From Heloderma charlesbogerti (taxonomy: Eukaryota > Chordata > Lepidosauria > Squamata > Helodermatidae): 64,000 nt of DNA. Position 1 is the stretch's first letter. Every line of letters begins with the position of its first letter. Below are positions 34,403 through 44,394 of this stretch, piece by piece. A model generated the notes under the pieces. That model had not been told where the DNA came from. It saw only the letters and a list, made by a program, of their open reading frames with translations, and ran no database searches. Made by a program: the position numbers and the translations under genes. The stretch spans positions 310,001-374,000 of the forward strand of contig JANEZZ010000307.1 of assembly GCA_026122225.1 (NCBI GenBank), given 5' to 3'.

Positions 34403-37400
34403 AATTCAGGCCAAACAAATGTATTCTCCATCGCTACCCTGCCCACCAATGCTGCCTTGCAAAACTACTCCCTGCACTGCATTGCAGTAAAGTGTGAAGC
34501 ATATGTTAGGCCTCTGTGGCAGGACTACACATTAGCCAATGTTTTAAAGCATTTGTGCAAAGGAAGTGCTATTATGGGAGATGGCGACAAAGCATCTTTC
34601 ACTACTGCTGAGATAATGATATTAAGGTATTTTCAGAGGTAATGAGTGTCCCAGTGTAGCATTTATACTTGCCCCAGACCCCAACTTCTTTTGGTGGATC
34701 ATTTCTTTCAACTATTTAAAATACCTACAGCAAGAATAACTCTGTCCTAAGTACAATATGTCCTCAAAGGCTTATCTGACAGAGAGAGAGGTTAAATGTT
34801 AGATCTTCACAGCAAAATATTTCTCTCAATTCCAGCTTCTTTTTATTTCACCACATGAATGGCTTGGTTCCTTGGGGAAATGGTAGCAAGTCTGCACCTC
34901 AAAACACACACATCTGTCTTGATACTGTGTGCAACTACTGAGTACAGGGATTATTCACTTAGTATTTCTAGAGGCAATGGCATTAGGCGCTCCGGTCTCA
35001 TTGCTTTGACTTCTCTTTCAGAACACGTGCCAAAGAAATTAAGCTTTCTCTTAAGCTTCTTCAGAAAAATGCAACTTAAGTGGGTTTCTCAAGAGGTTTT
35101 TGCTTTCACTGCCATTCCCATCTATTCTTAATATTTCATCATTAGGCATTTAATTTTTCTCTGTTCAGCTGGAAGTGCTAACAAATTGCTTACACGAAGA
35201 CAGGCATCCATTTTGCCATATAAATCTTATGGCATCAGGGTGCCTAGGCTAGCACTGTCCCCTGCTTCCTTTTCTTCCCGGAGATTGAGTGTCCTGCCTG
35301 CATGACTCAATCTCATTTCACACCTACTAACAATGCTGGCTGAGCCACAATGCTGCCTGAGACAGTTCTTTTGCCTATGCAAATGCTGAGAAATTGTTCT
35401 TCTTTTGACAAATATGTAATTATTTTCTCCTGTTCCAGTGATGATTATTAGGGTAAATTGAAGCTCATTTAGTGGCTGCACTTGAAATAGCATGTTGCAG
35501 TGTGCCGTATCAGGCCCCAACGTTGTGTAGCTGATGCTTTGTGCTGGAGGACTTCGACTGTAATTAATTATTATTATTATTTTTGAAGAAAAGACACTTC
35601 ATAGGCTGGGGTAAAAGGGTTTTATAAAGTGAAGCAATATAGCTTAAAGCAACTATTTTAACCCAATGAGGGCATCAAACCTTTTGACAGTAACAATTTG
35701 TAATGACCAGCTGTTTCTGGATAAGTGTTTGCTTTATAAATATTTTAATTCATTTTAAAATAGATAAAATATTTTATTAAAAAGAACTCTGGAATGTCTT
35801 ATAATGCATTTTCGAAGAACTTGTACTTGGATTAAGAAAAAAATGTTTTGTTTCTCTTTCTCATCCACTGGCATCTCTATTACTAACTGTACAATATTAG
35901 TAACTTTAGTGACACATGACATGATTGAAAGCTCTGCAGGATTCCTGGTGCCCACCAGGAGCTTGGGGGACTGCCCTGTTCTCCATAGTACTGGGGGAGT
36001 GTGGTGTGCACGCAGAATAGAAATCACAGTTGCAAGCAGGGCATGATGCTTCCCTGTGGACAGAAGAGAACAGGGCAGGTTTGGCGCAGAGTCCCATGTG
36101 TGTATTGCAAGCCTTCTTCATGCCTTCAAGCTGCTTAGTTGACATTAAAGACAAAAGTCTCTCCAGGGGCAGACTAGATTGCCAGCAGTGGCAGGAAGTC
36201 CTTTTAAATCACTCCACATTGATGGCAGTTGCCGAGTGTGTTTTCAGTAGAGATTTCAAGTATGATGAGGTAATGAAATATATGTACTCAGTGTTGAAAT
36301 AGTAAGAGGTAATGGGGAAAACGGGGAAAAGTCATTTGAGGGAGGAGGAAATGAGATCATAGGTGATTCATACATAATATACTAAAGGGTTTGGAAGACC
36401 GTTACTATTGGCTTTAAGGCTCAAATTCTGTTTGTGCCTGTTTTCTAAGGATATGAATGAAAATTAAATATTATCTGATTCTACTCCAGTAATGTCCATT
36501 CATTAACAAGTCTTAAAATGTGCTTAAAATAAACTCTTAAGGTGAGGCAGTGAGATAGGGCTTTTATTGGTCAATGCATTTCACTGTGTTTCTTGCTGTT
36601 GCCCTTGAAACAGCTACTATTGCAAACATTGTACAATTTTGTTTGCTCACAAAGAGGAATGTGGCATCTGATGCCAGAAGCAAATACCACTGGTATCTGA
36701 ACTACTAGATTTTTTCATGTCTGAACTTAATTGATGTTGGAGTCAGAACGTGGAGGCCATAAAGGAGAACACAATTTCATATACCTCTCTCAATGTTTCT
36801 CCTAGTTGTTGATTGGAAAATGTCATAGGTGCTAGATATGGTGGTGGTAACTTTTCAATAAAATGGAAGGATTGCAGTGGCTGGAAAAATGGAGGAATTT
36901 GTTCAGGGTATGTGTGTTTCCATATGCTGGTATATGTGGTATTAGTGCGTCAAACTGTAGACTAAACAAGCCAATGGTAGAAAATGGTTTTCTGTATAAT
37001 TCCTGAATTCAGCTCATTTACAAAGTTGTTACTACTTACATTTTTACTACATAACTTTTTGTCAAGGTTGTAGGTTTTATGAAGCTTGATTAATACATGC
37101 AGTCTAGACATGCTTTTCTTGGTCTCATCTGGGAAGTGAACAGATTATTCTTTTTTTGTTAATAACAATACATGATATCCAGTTCTTAATATTTTTCACA
37201 TTATTCTTGCTAGCTAAATGATAATGTGAACTTGCACGTATCTTTTGAGATTTTATGTAAAAATACATGCATTCAGATAAAAGTACACCCACTAACTATA
37301 TGGAATTGGTTGCTGTAGTTACTGTGTGCAGTTTATTTAAAACTGTTTTATACAGGCTATTTAAAAAATATTCCTAATGAATTCCAGATGAGCAGACTGG

Positions 37401-37504
37401 TGTAAGATTGTGTGTAAGACCTGGCGCAAACTCCTACTCAAAAACTCATACTCCAACTCTGGCCCGTTAGAAGTCATACACTATTCAGCCTGTATTTTCC
37501 TTGT
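34403..37504. other. Unique DNA, possible conserved block 35010-35520
   Basis: No gene is recognised. Positions 35010-35520 are non-repetitive, with motifs such as 'tatgcaaatgctgag' (octamer-like ATGCAAAT) and 'ctcatttagtggctgcac'. 36030-36300 holds open short frames on both strands but no domain. Confidence 0.3.
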
Positions 37505-37506
37505 TC

Positions 37507-37647
37507 ATGCACCCTTCCCCAACATCCCCCCTTCAGATGTTGCAGATGACAACTCCCATCAGCCCCAGCCAGCATGGGCAGTTGTTGCAGTTGATGGGAA
37601 TTGTAGTCCACAACATTTGGAGGGGGCGGGTTGGGACGGCTGCTGTA
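37507..37647. mobile_element. Palindromic hAT-type MITE
   Basis: 'acccttccccaacatc', 'aactcccatcagccccagcc' and the inverse arm 'gggaattgtagtccac' to 'gggttgggacggctgc'. Same family as 11857-11998. Confidence 0.8.
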
Positions 37648-39313
37648 AGACAACTCCTGGTAACACTGGGACTGCACTGTGAGAAGCCTTCCACAAAATG
37701 GAATAATACTAATGCATTTCCTCATTACACTCACAGTCCTCTGTATCTAAGCCATGGAGTTTAGAATAACATTGAAATGATGAAACAATTAAATAATCAT
37801 CAGTAATGCTATACAAAACAGTAGGGGCCATTATAAAACCAGCAGCTACAATTCAGTTCAAAGCCCTGAGGAACTGTAGGGTCGTAAATGCCGTTCTGAA
37901 AGGGCCTGTGGCACAAACATGGTGAGTTTCTCTTGGGAGGCAATTCAGGTTGGTGCTTACTACCAAAAAGCCTATTTCTGTTTCTTGTACCCTTTCCCCA
38001 AATGGTGGTGGTATTCACAATATGACTTCCAGACTTGATCTTGGTTCCTGGGGTGTGGAGGGATGCAGAAGAAAGCGTTCTCTCAGACAGAAAAAATATC
38101 TTTATTGGGAAAGGGATTGAAACAGGGGCTCCCAAATATGCCAGCCTTGTTACCAGTGGTGACTATATCTTTTTAACCAGCAAAGACAGCACAAGAGTAC
38201 ATGGGACCTCTTCAAACATGGGTCTAACAATATGGCTGCTTTTTATTCTGTGGCCAGCTACGTAAACATTTAGCATTTTTATTTTTATTTTTAGCATTCA
38301 TCTGGCCTTTGATGTTTACATAATTTTCTTTCTTTCCTTTATTGGCAGATTTGGCAGGCCTATCAAGGGCTAGAGTTGTTGAGTGCTGTGGGAGCTAGTG
38401 AGATTTCTGAAGGAAAAAATGCTTACATCCATCCATCATCTTCCTCATTTTTAGAGCATTATATGATATTTGAAGAAAACTTGCAGTGAAGTCTCTTCCC
38501 AATTCTGAAGAGCAAACGTTGCCATATGACTGATTGCAGGTAAGAACTTTTTTGACTTGTCTTTTTTTTTTTAACTTCGGAAGAGTATGAATGTGCTATA
38601 TAAGAAAATAGTTTTATGCTTGGAAATTTAAAAAAAAAACCTTTACAAATCTACATTCTCTCTGAAATGTTAAAATATCAAGTCCCAGTAATATGTAATA
38701 ATTGAATAAACCTAACATTGGCCAACCAATCTTGACATTTCTTATGGGTTTCCATTATTACTGAAAAAAAAAAATTCTGAACTTCTTTTTGAAGCGTATT
38801 TGAGAGTTAGCTTTCTATAATCTAGTAATTATAGTTTCAAGATCTGTTGGTAGAAAGTGTTTTCATGTTTTCTGGTAAGATGCTCTGGCCTTCTTAAGAT
38901 AAGGAAAATCTCTGTCATTCATTGTCCATAAACATTTTGATATGCGATGAGTATTGAATGAAGGAACTGCTGAAAACAAATAGATCTTGCATATTCCTTA
39001 TACTATCTAGCGTTAGTGCAAAATTCTACTGTTGTAAAGTAGAGCTCATAGCAGAGCTTTCCATGGGTCTCTTACTTTATTTCATGGGAGGATGCTTTAA
39101 AAAGACTTGGTGCAAAGACTTAGTGCCTCTGAACATGGGGGTTCTATTTAGCTGTCATGGCTAGTAGCCATTGGTAGATCTATCCTTCCTTGATTTCTCT
39201 AATTCTAGTGTCTGTCACCACAGCTTGTGCAGTGAATTCTATCATTCAGTTGTGTGAAGGACTACTTCCTTTTATCTGTCCTCAAAGCTCTTCCATGTGT
39301 AGCCATAGCCAAT
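37648..39313. other. Unique DNA containing one exon-like segment
   Basis: Mostly AT-rich unique sequence. The only exon-like structure is listed separately at 38349-38539. No repeats of note. Confidence 0.4.
38349..38539 (+). other. Candidate exon, low confidence
   Basis: A strong acceptor-like tract ('tttctttcctttattggcag') ends at 38348 and a strong donor ('gattgcag|gtaagaa') follows 38539, enclosing 191 bp. From 38349 one frame stays open for 46 codons (starting IWQAYQGLELLSAVG) and then meets TGA about 50 bp before the donor. A stop ahead of a donor would suit a UTR exon, a poison exon or chance. The peptide matches nothing I recognise. Confidence 0.2.
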
Positions 39314-39316
39314 TTA

Positions 39317-39712
39317 GAGAGCAATCCTATTGGGATTGGCGGCCACCTCCAAACTTGGAGGCAACTGCCTATCCAATGCATGGTGGGAGGAGCATGGAGG
39401 GGATCCTCTCCTCCATGTTCCAGCCACCCTGCATTCATGGTTAGATGGTGGATTTCAGCTATCTAGCTGTAGGACGTTGGAGTGTGGGGTGGGGAGGCCA
39501 GATGACACGTAGGAAGCATCATACCAGTACTTCCACACTCCCTGCCCCAGGAACACCCCCTTTTGCAATGCTCTGCACTACTCTTACGAGCCCGGGGACA
39601 TTCTGTGCCACCTATGAGGCAGTGGGGATGGGGAGACTCCAAAGTCAGTTCCCAGAAACTGACCAATCCTATGGCCATCTAGCCGCTGTCTAGCGGCCAT
39701 AGGATTGCATCC
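39317..39712. mobile_element. Harbinger-like MITE, complete
   Basis: Termini 'gagagcaatcctattgg' and 'ccataggattgcatcc' are bordered by 'tta' (39314-39316 and 39713-39715). The interior is colinear with 8922-9367: 'attggcggccacctcc', 'cctatccaatgca', 'ggaggggatc' and 'cagctatctagctgtagga'. ORFs across it are artefacts. Confidence 0.8.
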
Positions 39713-40364
39713 TTAGATACTTTCAAGGTACATATGAACTTAGGATTCTTTGCCAGCTGCCTTCCTAGGACAGTAGGGAGCTACCATCACTGCACTCTGG
39801 CATACCAAAGATGGCTTTTGGTATACTATTTATTGGCCATCAGTAATTGAGAACTAGTTGAATCTTCTTGTTGGTTTTATCATGCTTATGAAGTGAATGT
39901 ATAATAAGGTGTAACCTAATTGTTTTGCTACTTTGATAAGGTTGTTCTAAATCATTTCCAGAATGTTGATATTAGGTACAGGATAAAAGTTGGAAGCATA
40001 TTTCATTCTCAAAGAAAAATGCATGCATTCTCAACCACCTCACAGCATAATGGGCAGGCAGCTTTCTTGCCACTCTGTGATAGTCCCATTATGGACTATC
40101 ACAGAGTCCATGCTACACTCCCCTTGCCCAGTCAATCAAAGTTTTGAGATGGGACCATTCTTTTTTGGCGGTAGTGATTCTTCTGAGATTCCCCTCCATT
40201 TTAGAGGATCCTGGTACATCCTTTTACACTCAGGATGATGTCACTGTTCATACATTATCAGACAGAAATGTTGCCTGGAACCACCCTGCTCCAGTGGCAT
40301 TAATGTAGGGTGATGTAATGTTTCAAGGCACACTTTAACTCTCCCATGGCACAGTGTTCTAGAC
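39713..40364. other. Unique non-coding DNA
   Basis: No gene is seen. A short perfect hairpin ('tgtgatagtcccattatgg' against 'ggactatcacag') sits at 40076-40106. Confidence 0.4.
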
Positions 40365-40945
40365 CAGGGTAGGCAACCTGTGTCCTCCCACCACCCCCAG
40401 TCACCATGGCTAATGGTAAGGGATTATGGAAGTTGTGGGGCCAGGTTACCTGAAGGATCATCTCCTCCCATATATAACTGCCTGGATCCTAACATCTTCA
40501 GCTGTCCTTCTCCATGAACCCCACACCAAAGGAAGTGAGGTGGGTGACTACTAAGAAGAGGGCCTTTTCTGTTGTGGTACCCCGGTTTTGGAATGAGCTT
40601 CCCAGAGAGGCTCGCCTGTCACCTACGTTGTACTGTTTTCAGTGCTAGGCGAAGAGCTTCTTATTTTCCCAGGCATTTTAGTCTTCCAGTTTTTCTTGTT
40701 TTAAATCTGTCACTGTATTTTAAATCTATGCATTGCTGCTAGGTTTTATTTGGTTATTATTTTTATTTTATACTGTAGTTTTAAATTTTTATATTGCATT
40801 TTATCGTATAATATTTTCTGGTTTTAATTGTTGTGAGCTGCCCAGACAGCTTCTGCAGCTGGACAGTATATAAATGTAATTAATAAAAATAAATCAATAA
40901 GTTATCCAAAACATCTGGAGGGCACCAAGTTGCCTATCCTTGCTC
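40365..40945. mobile_element. Palindromic hAT-type MITE split by an L2 3' end
   Basis: Left arm about 40365-40438 ('agggtaggcaacctgtgtcc', 'ggattatggaagttgtgg'). Right arm about 40908-40945 ('ccaaaacatctggagggcac', 'gttgcctatccttg'). Together they rebuild the family seen at 11857. The middle is an L2-like LINE end. Confidence 0.75.
40440..40907 (+). mobile_element. L2-like LINE 3' end nested in a MITE
   Basis: It encodes the worn L2 C-terminus ('RRGPFLLWYPGFGMSFPERL'), then an AT-rich 3' UTR with 'gttgtgagctgcccagac' and 'acagtatataaatgtaat', ending in an AATAAA-type tail. It interrupts the MITE between 'gttgtgg' and 'tccaaaacatctgg', so it is younger than the MITE. Confidence 0.75.
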
Positions 40946-41458
40946 TAGACTAAGACCTGGTTCACACATCATGGTGTCAATTCCTGGGTTGTTTAATCCA
41001 CGAATTATGGGGACAAGCAGAGCCCGCAAGCTCCGCGCTTATCATTTCCACTTTTAATGAATTGTTTTATGATGTGCAAACCTGGAAACTCTGGGTTATA
41101 TATGAGTTAAACAACCCAGAGTTAACCCAGTAACAAACTGTTATGTATTCTAGGGGGGTTACTGTGGGTTAGTTATTGTTTTGAACTTTGGCAGCTCCTG
41201 TAGAGTTGGGAGTAGCAGCAGTGGATGGAGCTTCTGCTAAGTTCTGTGTGTGATAAATAAAGAACAGTTGTGTTTGAGGCCTGCTGAGTCTTACCTCCAC
41301 CTATACAACAATTTGTGGCGATGAAGGTGGCATCCTGAGAGCTATACAGGCAACAAGGAGTGTGAATCCAATGAATACAGCTAACTGGTAAGCGGTCAGC
41401 TAGGCCCACTTAAGTAAGAACGTCAGCAACTCCTTTTATTACATAGAACTAAAATCAA

Positions 41459-42061
41459 ATGGTTGCTTTTGGACATATTGAAGAGTTTGATGTTAGTCAA
41501 CCTGCTTCCTGGGATTCTTATGCAGAATGGCTTTCATTCTATCTTGAAGCAAATAAGATAGCTAATGCTGAACAAAAGCAAGCTGTGCTCTTAACTGTAT
41601 GTGGGCCACAGACATTTGCCATAAGATCCCTCACTGCTCCTGCCTCACCCAAAACTAAGACATTTGATGAACTTTTAGGATTCTTGAGGATACATTTTTC
41701 ACCAAATCCTTCACTTATTGTGCAAACATTTAAATTTCACAAATGAATGCAGCAACCTGGAGAGGGCGTTGCCACTTATATTGCAGAACTGTGTCATCTT
41801 TCTCAATACTGCAACTTTGGGAATTTTCTAGAGGATATGTTGAGGGATCGCCTTGCCTGTGGGCTTTGTGGTGAAGCATTGCAACGACGCCTCCTCTCCA
41901 AGACAAACTTGACATTTGCAATGGCTCAAGAAAGGCATTAGCCAGTTGAGACTGTGTCACTATATGTCACAGAACTCGAGAGAGATGCAGATAATGTAAA
42001 TGCTATCCAGAGCAAGCAGGCTGAGAATTCTCAGCTGCAAGGTCAACAGAGACACCTTTAA
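41459..42061 (+). pseudogene. Gypsy-type gag remnant
   Basis: It begins 'MVAFGHIEEFDVSQPASWDS', followed by a capsid-like block ('WLSFYLEANKIANAEQKQAV', 'LLTVCGPQTFAIRSLTAP', 'YIAELCHLSQYCNFG', 'MLRDRLACGLCGEALQRRLL'). This is the gag layout of vertebrate Ty3/gypsy elements. In-frame stops lie at 41744 (TGA), 41939 (TAG) and 42059 (TAA). No CCHC zinc knuckle is found; that part seems deleted. Confidence 0.78.
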
Positions 42062-42716
42062 GCACCTATTTTCTGGGACCCTTCCTCCAAAGTTGTCAAG
42101 TCCATCATGCATTCTGATGATTACAATGCAAAGAAGGTTGATATTGTTGGATGCTGCACTGTAGATGTATAGTATGGCTCTTTCCAAGGGAGGCTTCCAC
42201 TTATAATTGTGGAGGGGCAGAGGAAAAACTTCTTGGGGAGAAACTGGTTCTCATCAATAGGGCATAGCGTTCAAGGAATTCACACCCTTACTACAAGTTG
42301 GCTTGCGGCAATTGTTAATAAATTTCCACAGGTATTTTCTGAAGAATTGGGAGAATACAAAGGGAAACCAGTGTCACTCCATCTGGATCCATCTATTGCA
42401 CCAATTTGCATGAAAGCCAGGAATGTGCCTTTTGCATTGCGGGAAAAAATTGAAGAAGAGCTTGAGCATCTCATCAAGCAAGGTGTGCTAGAACCAGTTA
42501 CACAGACCCAGTGGGCTACGCCCATTGTACTGGTATTAAAGCCTATTGGGAAGATGAGACTGTGTGGGGTTTACAAGTGCACTGTGAATAAGGCACTTAA
42601 GCAGGATCCATACCCAGTGCCTGCTGTCAATCAACTCCTTGCTGTTCTTGGTGGAGGGAAGGTCTTTGCACAACTTGATCTGGCCCAAGCATAGCAACAG
42701 TGGGTCATTGATGCCT
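42062..42716 (+). pseudogene. Gypsy-type pol remnant: protease end and RT start
   Basis: It continues in the gag frame. A protease C-terminal block ('GRLPLIIVEG', 'FLGRNWFSSIGHSVQGIHTL') is followed by the RT N-terminus ('ARNVPFALREKIEEELEHLI', 'QGVLEPVTQTQWATPIVLVL', 'KALKQDPYPVPAVNQLLAVL', 'VFAQLDLAQA'). The protease active-site region is missing. Stops occur at 42170 and 42692, the latter at the tyrosine normally following LDLAQA. The frame then runs into the inverted LTR segment, so the catalytic YxDD box, RNase H and integrase are absent. Confidence 0.85.
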
Positions 42717-42975
42717 AAACAATAACTAACCCACAGTAGCCCCCCAGAATACATAACACAAACAATGGGCAATTGTTCAGTTAACTCTGGGTTGTTTAAC
42801 CCATGAACAACCCAGAGTTCCAAGTTCATGAAACAATCCAGGAACGGGACATTTCTGGGTTGTTAATTGAAAGCAGAAACAATGAGCCTGCAGTTCACAC
42901 GCTCTTCTGATCTCTCAGTTGTTGGGTTAGACAACCCAGGAATTGCTGTCATGATGTGCAGATCAGCTACAAATG

Positions 42976-44030
42976 TAGGCAGTGTAAGCCCCATGGGCCT
43001 TATCTAGCTGCCAAGGCCTTTACCCTGAAAGGACCAGGCTACAGATGGAACTATCAAGCAATGGTTAAAGCAAGTGGCAGGGGGCTTGTCAGACTCAGTG
43101 GGCTTAGAAACCTGTTCTGCCTACCCCAGCTTTAGGTTTTCATTGCACCAGTTGCGAAATGTAAAGCTTCTAGCAGCTATTTTGTGGTCCAGCATTAATG
43201 TGTTAATTGTCCATAAATCAAGGAATTGACAACTGTAGCTATGGAAAACAAGAGAGAATCTTGAAAGGGAAACAGCAGCAACCAGAGGAGTAAAATAACA
43301 CTGACAAAAAACTAAGTGAATTTGACATTCGTGGTTTGTTAATGAGCAAGCATATTCTGGCATGAAGCATATAACCAGCTGCATATGAAGTGCTTTTTTG
43401 TTTTAGTATAGATAGTGCAGCACAGGTTTAGACATTCCCTGAGGAATAATTTGATGAAAACATCTGCCTGTAATTTACAGGCACCTGAAAAGTAAAACCG
43501 AAGAGAAAATTTAATTATGGAACCTGGATTCAGACAATGTGGTTAAATGCAGGGAACATGGTTTAACAGTCCTTACTTAGAAGAATGCGTGACCAGAATA
43601 ATGCGACAGAGACTGCCTGACTACGTATGTTTTTTAATATTTAAAAGGCACTTTACTTTTATAGCCTCAACAGGTTTCTGATTATGGAGACTTTAAAGCT
43701 TTCTCCGGGTCTTGGGAAACAAAAGAGCCTCAAAAGAATACTGGCGAAAGAACCAGTGCATTATAGTGCAGGTGGGTGACATGCAGCCCATAACACTTCC
43801 TACTGCCCTCAAAATTCTTGGTCATTGATGAACCTCAAAAAGGGCTGATTTTTCCTTGTGTTAAGCCTTGTGTGAAGGAAAACAAGCCATGGTTTGTTGC
43901 CAAAATCTGGCAGCGTGGAAGCAAAAAATGGAGACTTCAGCAGCAAATTCAGCGGAGCAGCAGGGGTGGAGCCCCCTGTTGGTTGTGTTCAAATTGGACT
44001 ATAGCCCAACCCTAGGTTTGACCACCCCTG
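42976..44030. other. Unique DNA, possible degraded repeat at 43750-44030
   Basis: No gene is seen. The 43760-44030 part ('ggtgggtgacatgcagccc' to 'tatagcccaaccctagg') reads like a decayed repeat that I cannot classify. Confidence 0.35.
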
Positions 44031-44038
44031 GGTTAGAG

Positions 44039-44386
44039 GAGGGGTCCCCAACCTTTTTGGGCGCATTTGGGAATTTGAGAAATTTCTGTGGGCACCACCA
44101 AAAAAGGCTCCCACAGAGGATGTGACTAGTCACATAGTGGCTGCCGTGGGAGCCTGGCTGGTCAAAAGTGAGCTAAAGAGGAAGGGGGAATAGCAAAGCT
44201 ACAGACTGGGAGGGAGGGGAAAATAGCAAGGCAAAGGGAGAGAAGGGAGAGAAAGAGCAAGTCTAGAGGCTAGAAAGGGAGAGAAAGAGGACTACTCTAA
44301 CTTTTCCCAAGGTTTTTATTAAAAACATTTCTTTGAAGGGGGAAGGGAGTTGAGAACTCCATGGGCACTGCATGGGGGACCTCTAG
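44039..44386. mobile_element. Non-autonomous hAT MITE
   Basis: The left end 'gaggggtccccaacc' and the right end 'gggggacctctag' are inverted relatives of the common CAGGGGTCCCCAAC hAT terminus, with an 8-bp duplication 'ggttagag' (44031-44038 and 44387-44394). The purine-rich interior has repeated 'gggagagaaag' units (44240-44290). No transposase. Confidence 0.85.
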
Positions 44387-44394
44387 GGTTAGAG

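Larger units (their letters stand above)
41139..42758 (+). mobile_element. Ty3/gypsy LTR element remnant with inverted identical termini
   Basis: A 1620-bp unit begins TGTTATG, ends CATAACA and is flanked by the 5-bp duplication 'caaac' (41134-41138, 42759-42763), typical of LTR-element integrase. The first 43 bp (41139-41181) reappear in inverted orientation as the last 42 bp (42717-42758) with one substitution and one 1-bp gap. The 5' LTR seems to continue to about 41310 ('aataaagaac' polyadenylation-like signal, 'acctatacaaca' end), followed by a primer-binding-site-like 'tggcgatgaagg'. There is no direct-repeat 3' LTR: the 3' part of pol and the 3' LTR are replaced by the inverted LTR start. 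Inside are worn gag and pol segments in one frame. Confidence 0.8.
40955..42975. repeat. Palindromic MITE-like element, GGGTTAA family, host of a gypsy insertion
   Basis: Left half 40955-41138 ('ggttcacacatcatggtg', 'aattcctgggttgtttaat'). Right half 42764-42975 with the inverse ('gacaacccaggaattgctg', 'catgatgtgcagatc'). Joined without the insertion the element would be about 390 bp, like the copies at 9824 and 27270. The insertion carries a 5-bp duplication 'caaac'. Confidence 0.75.
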
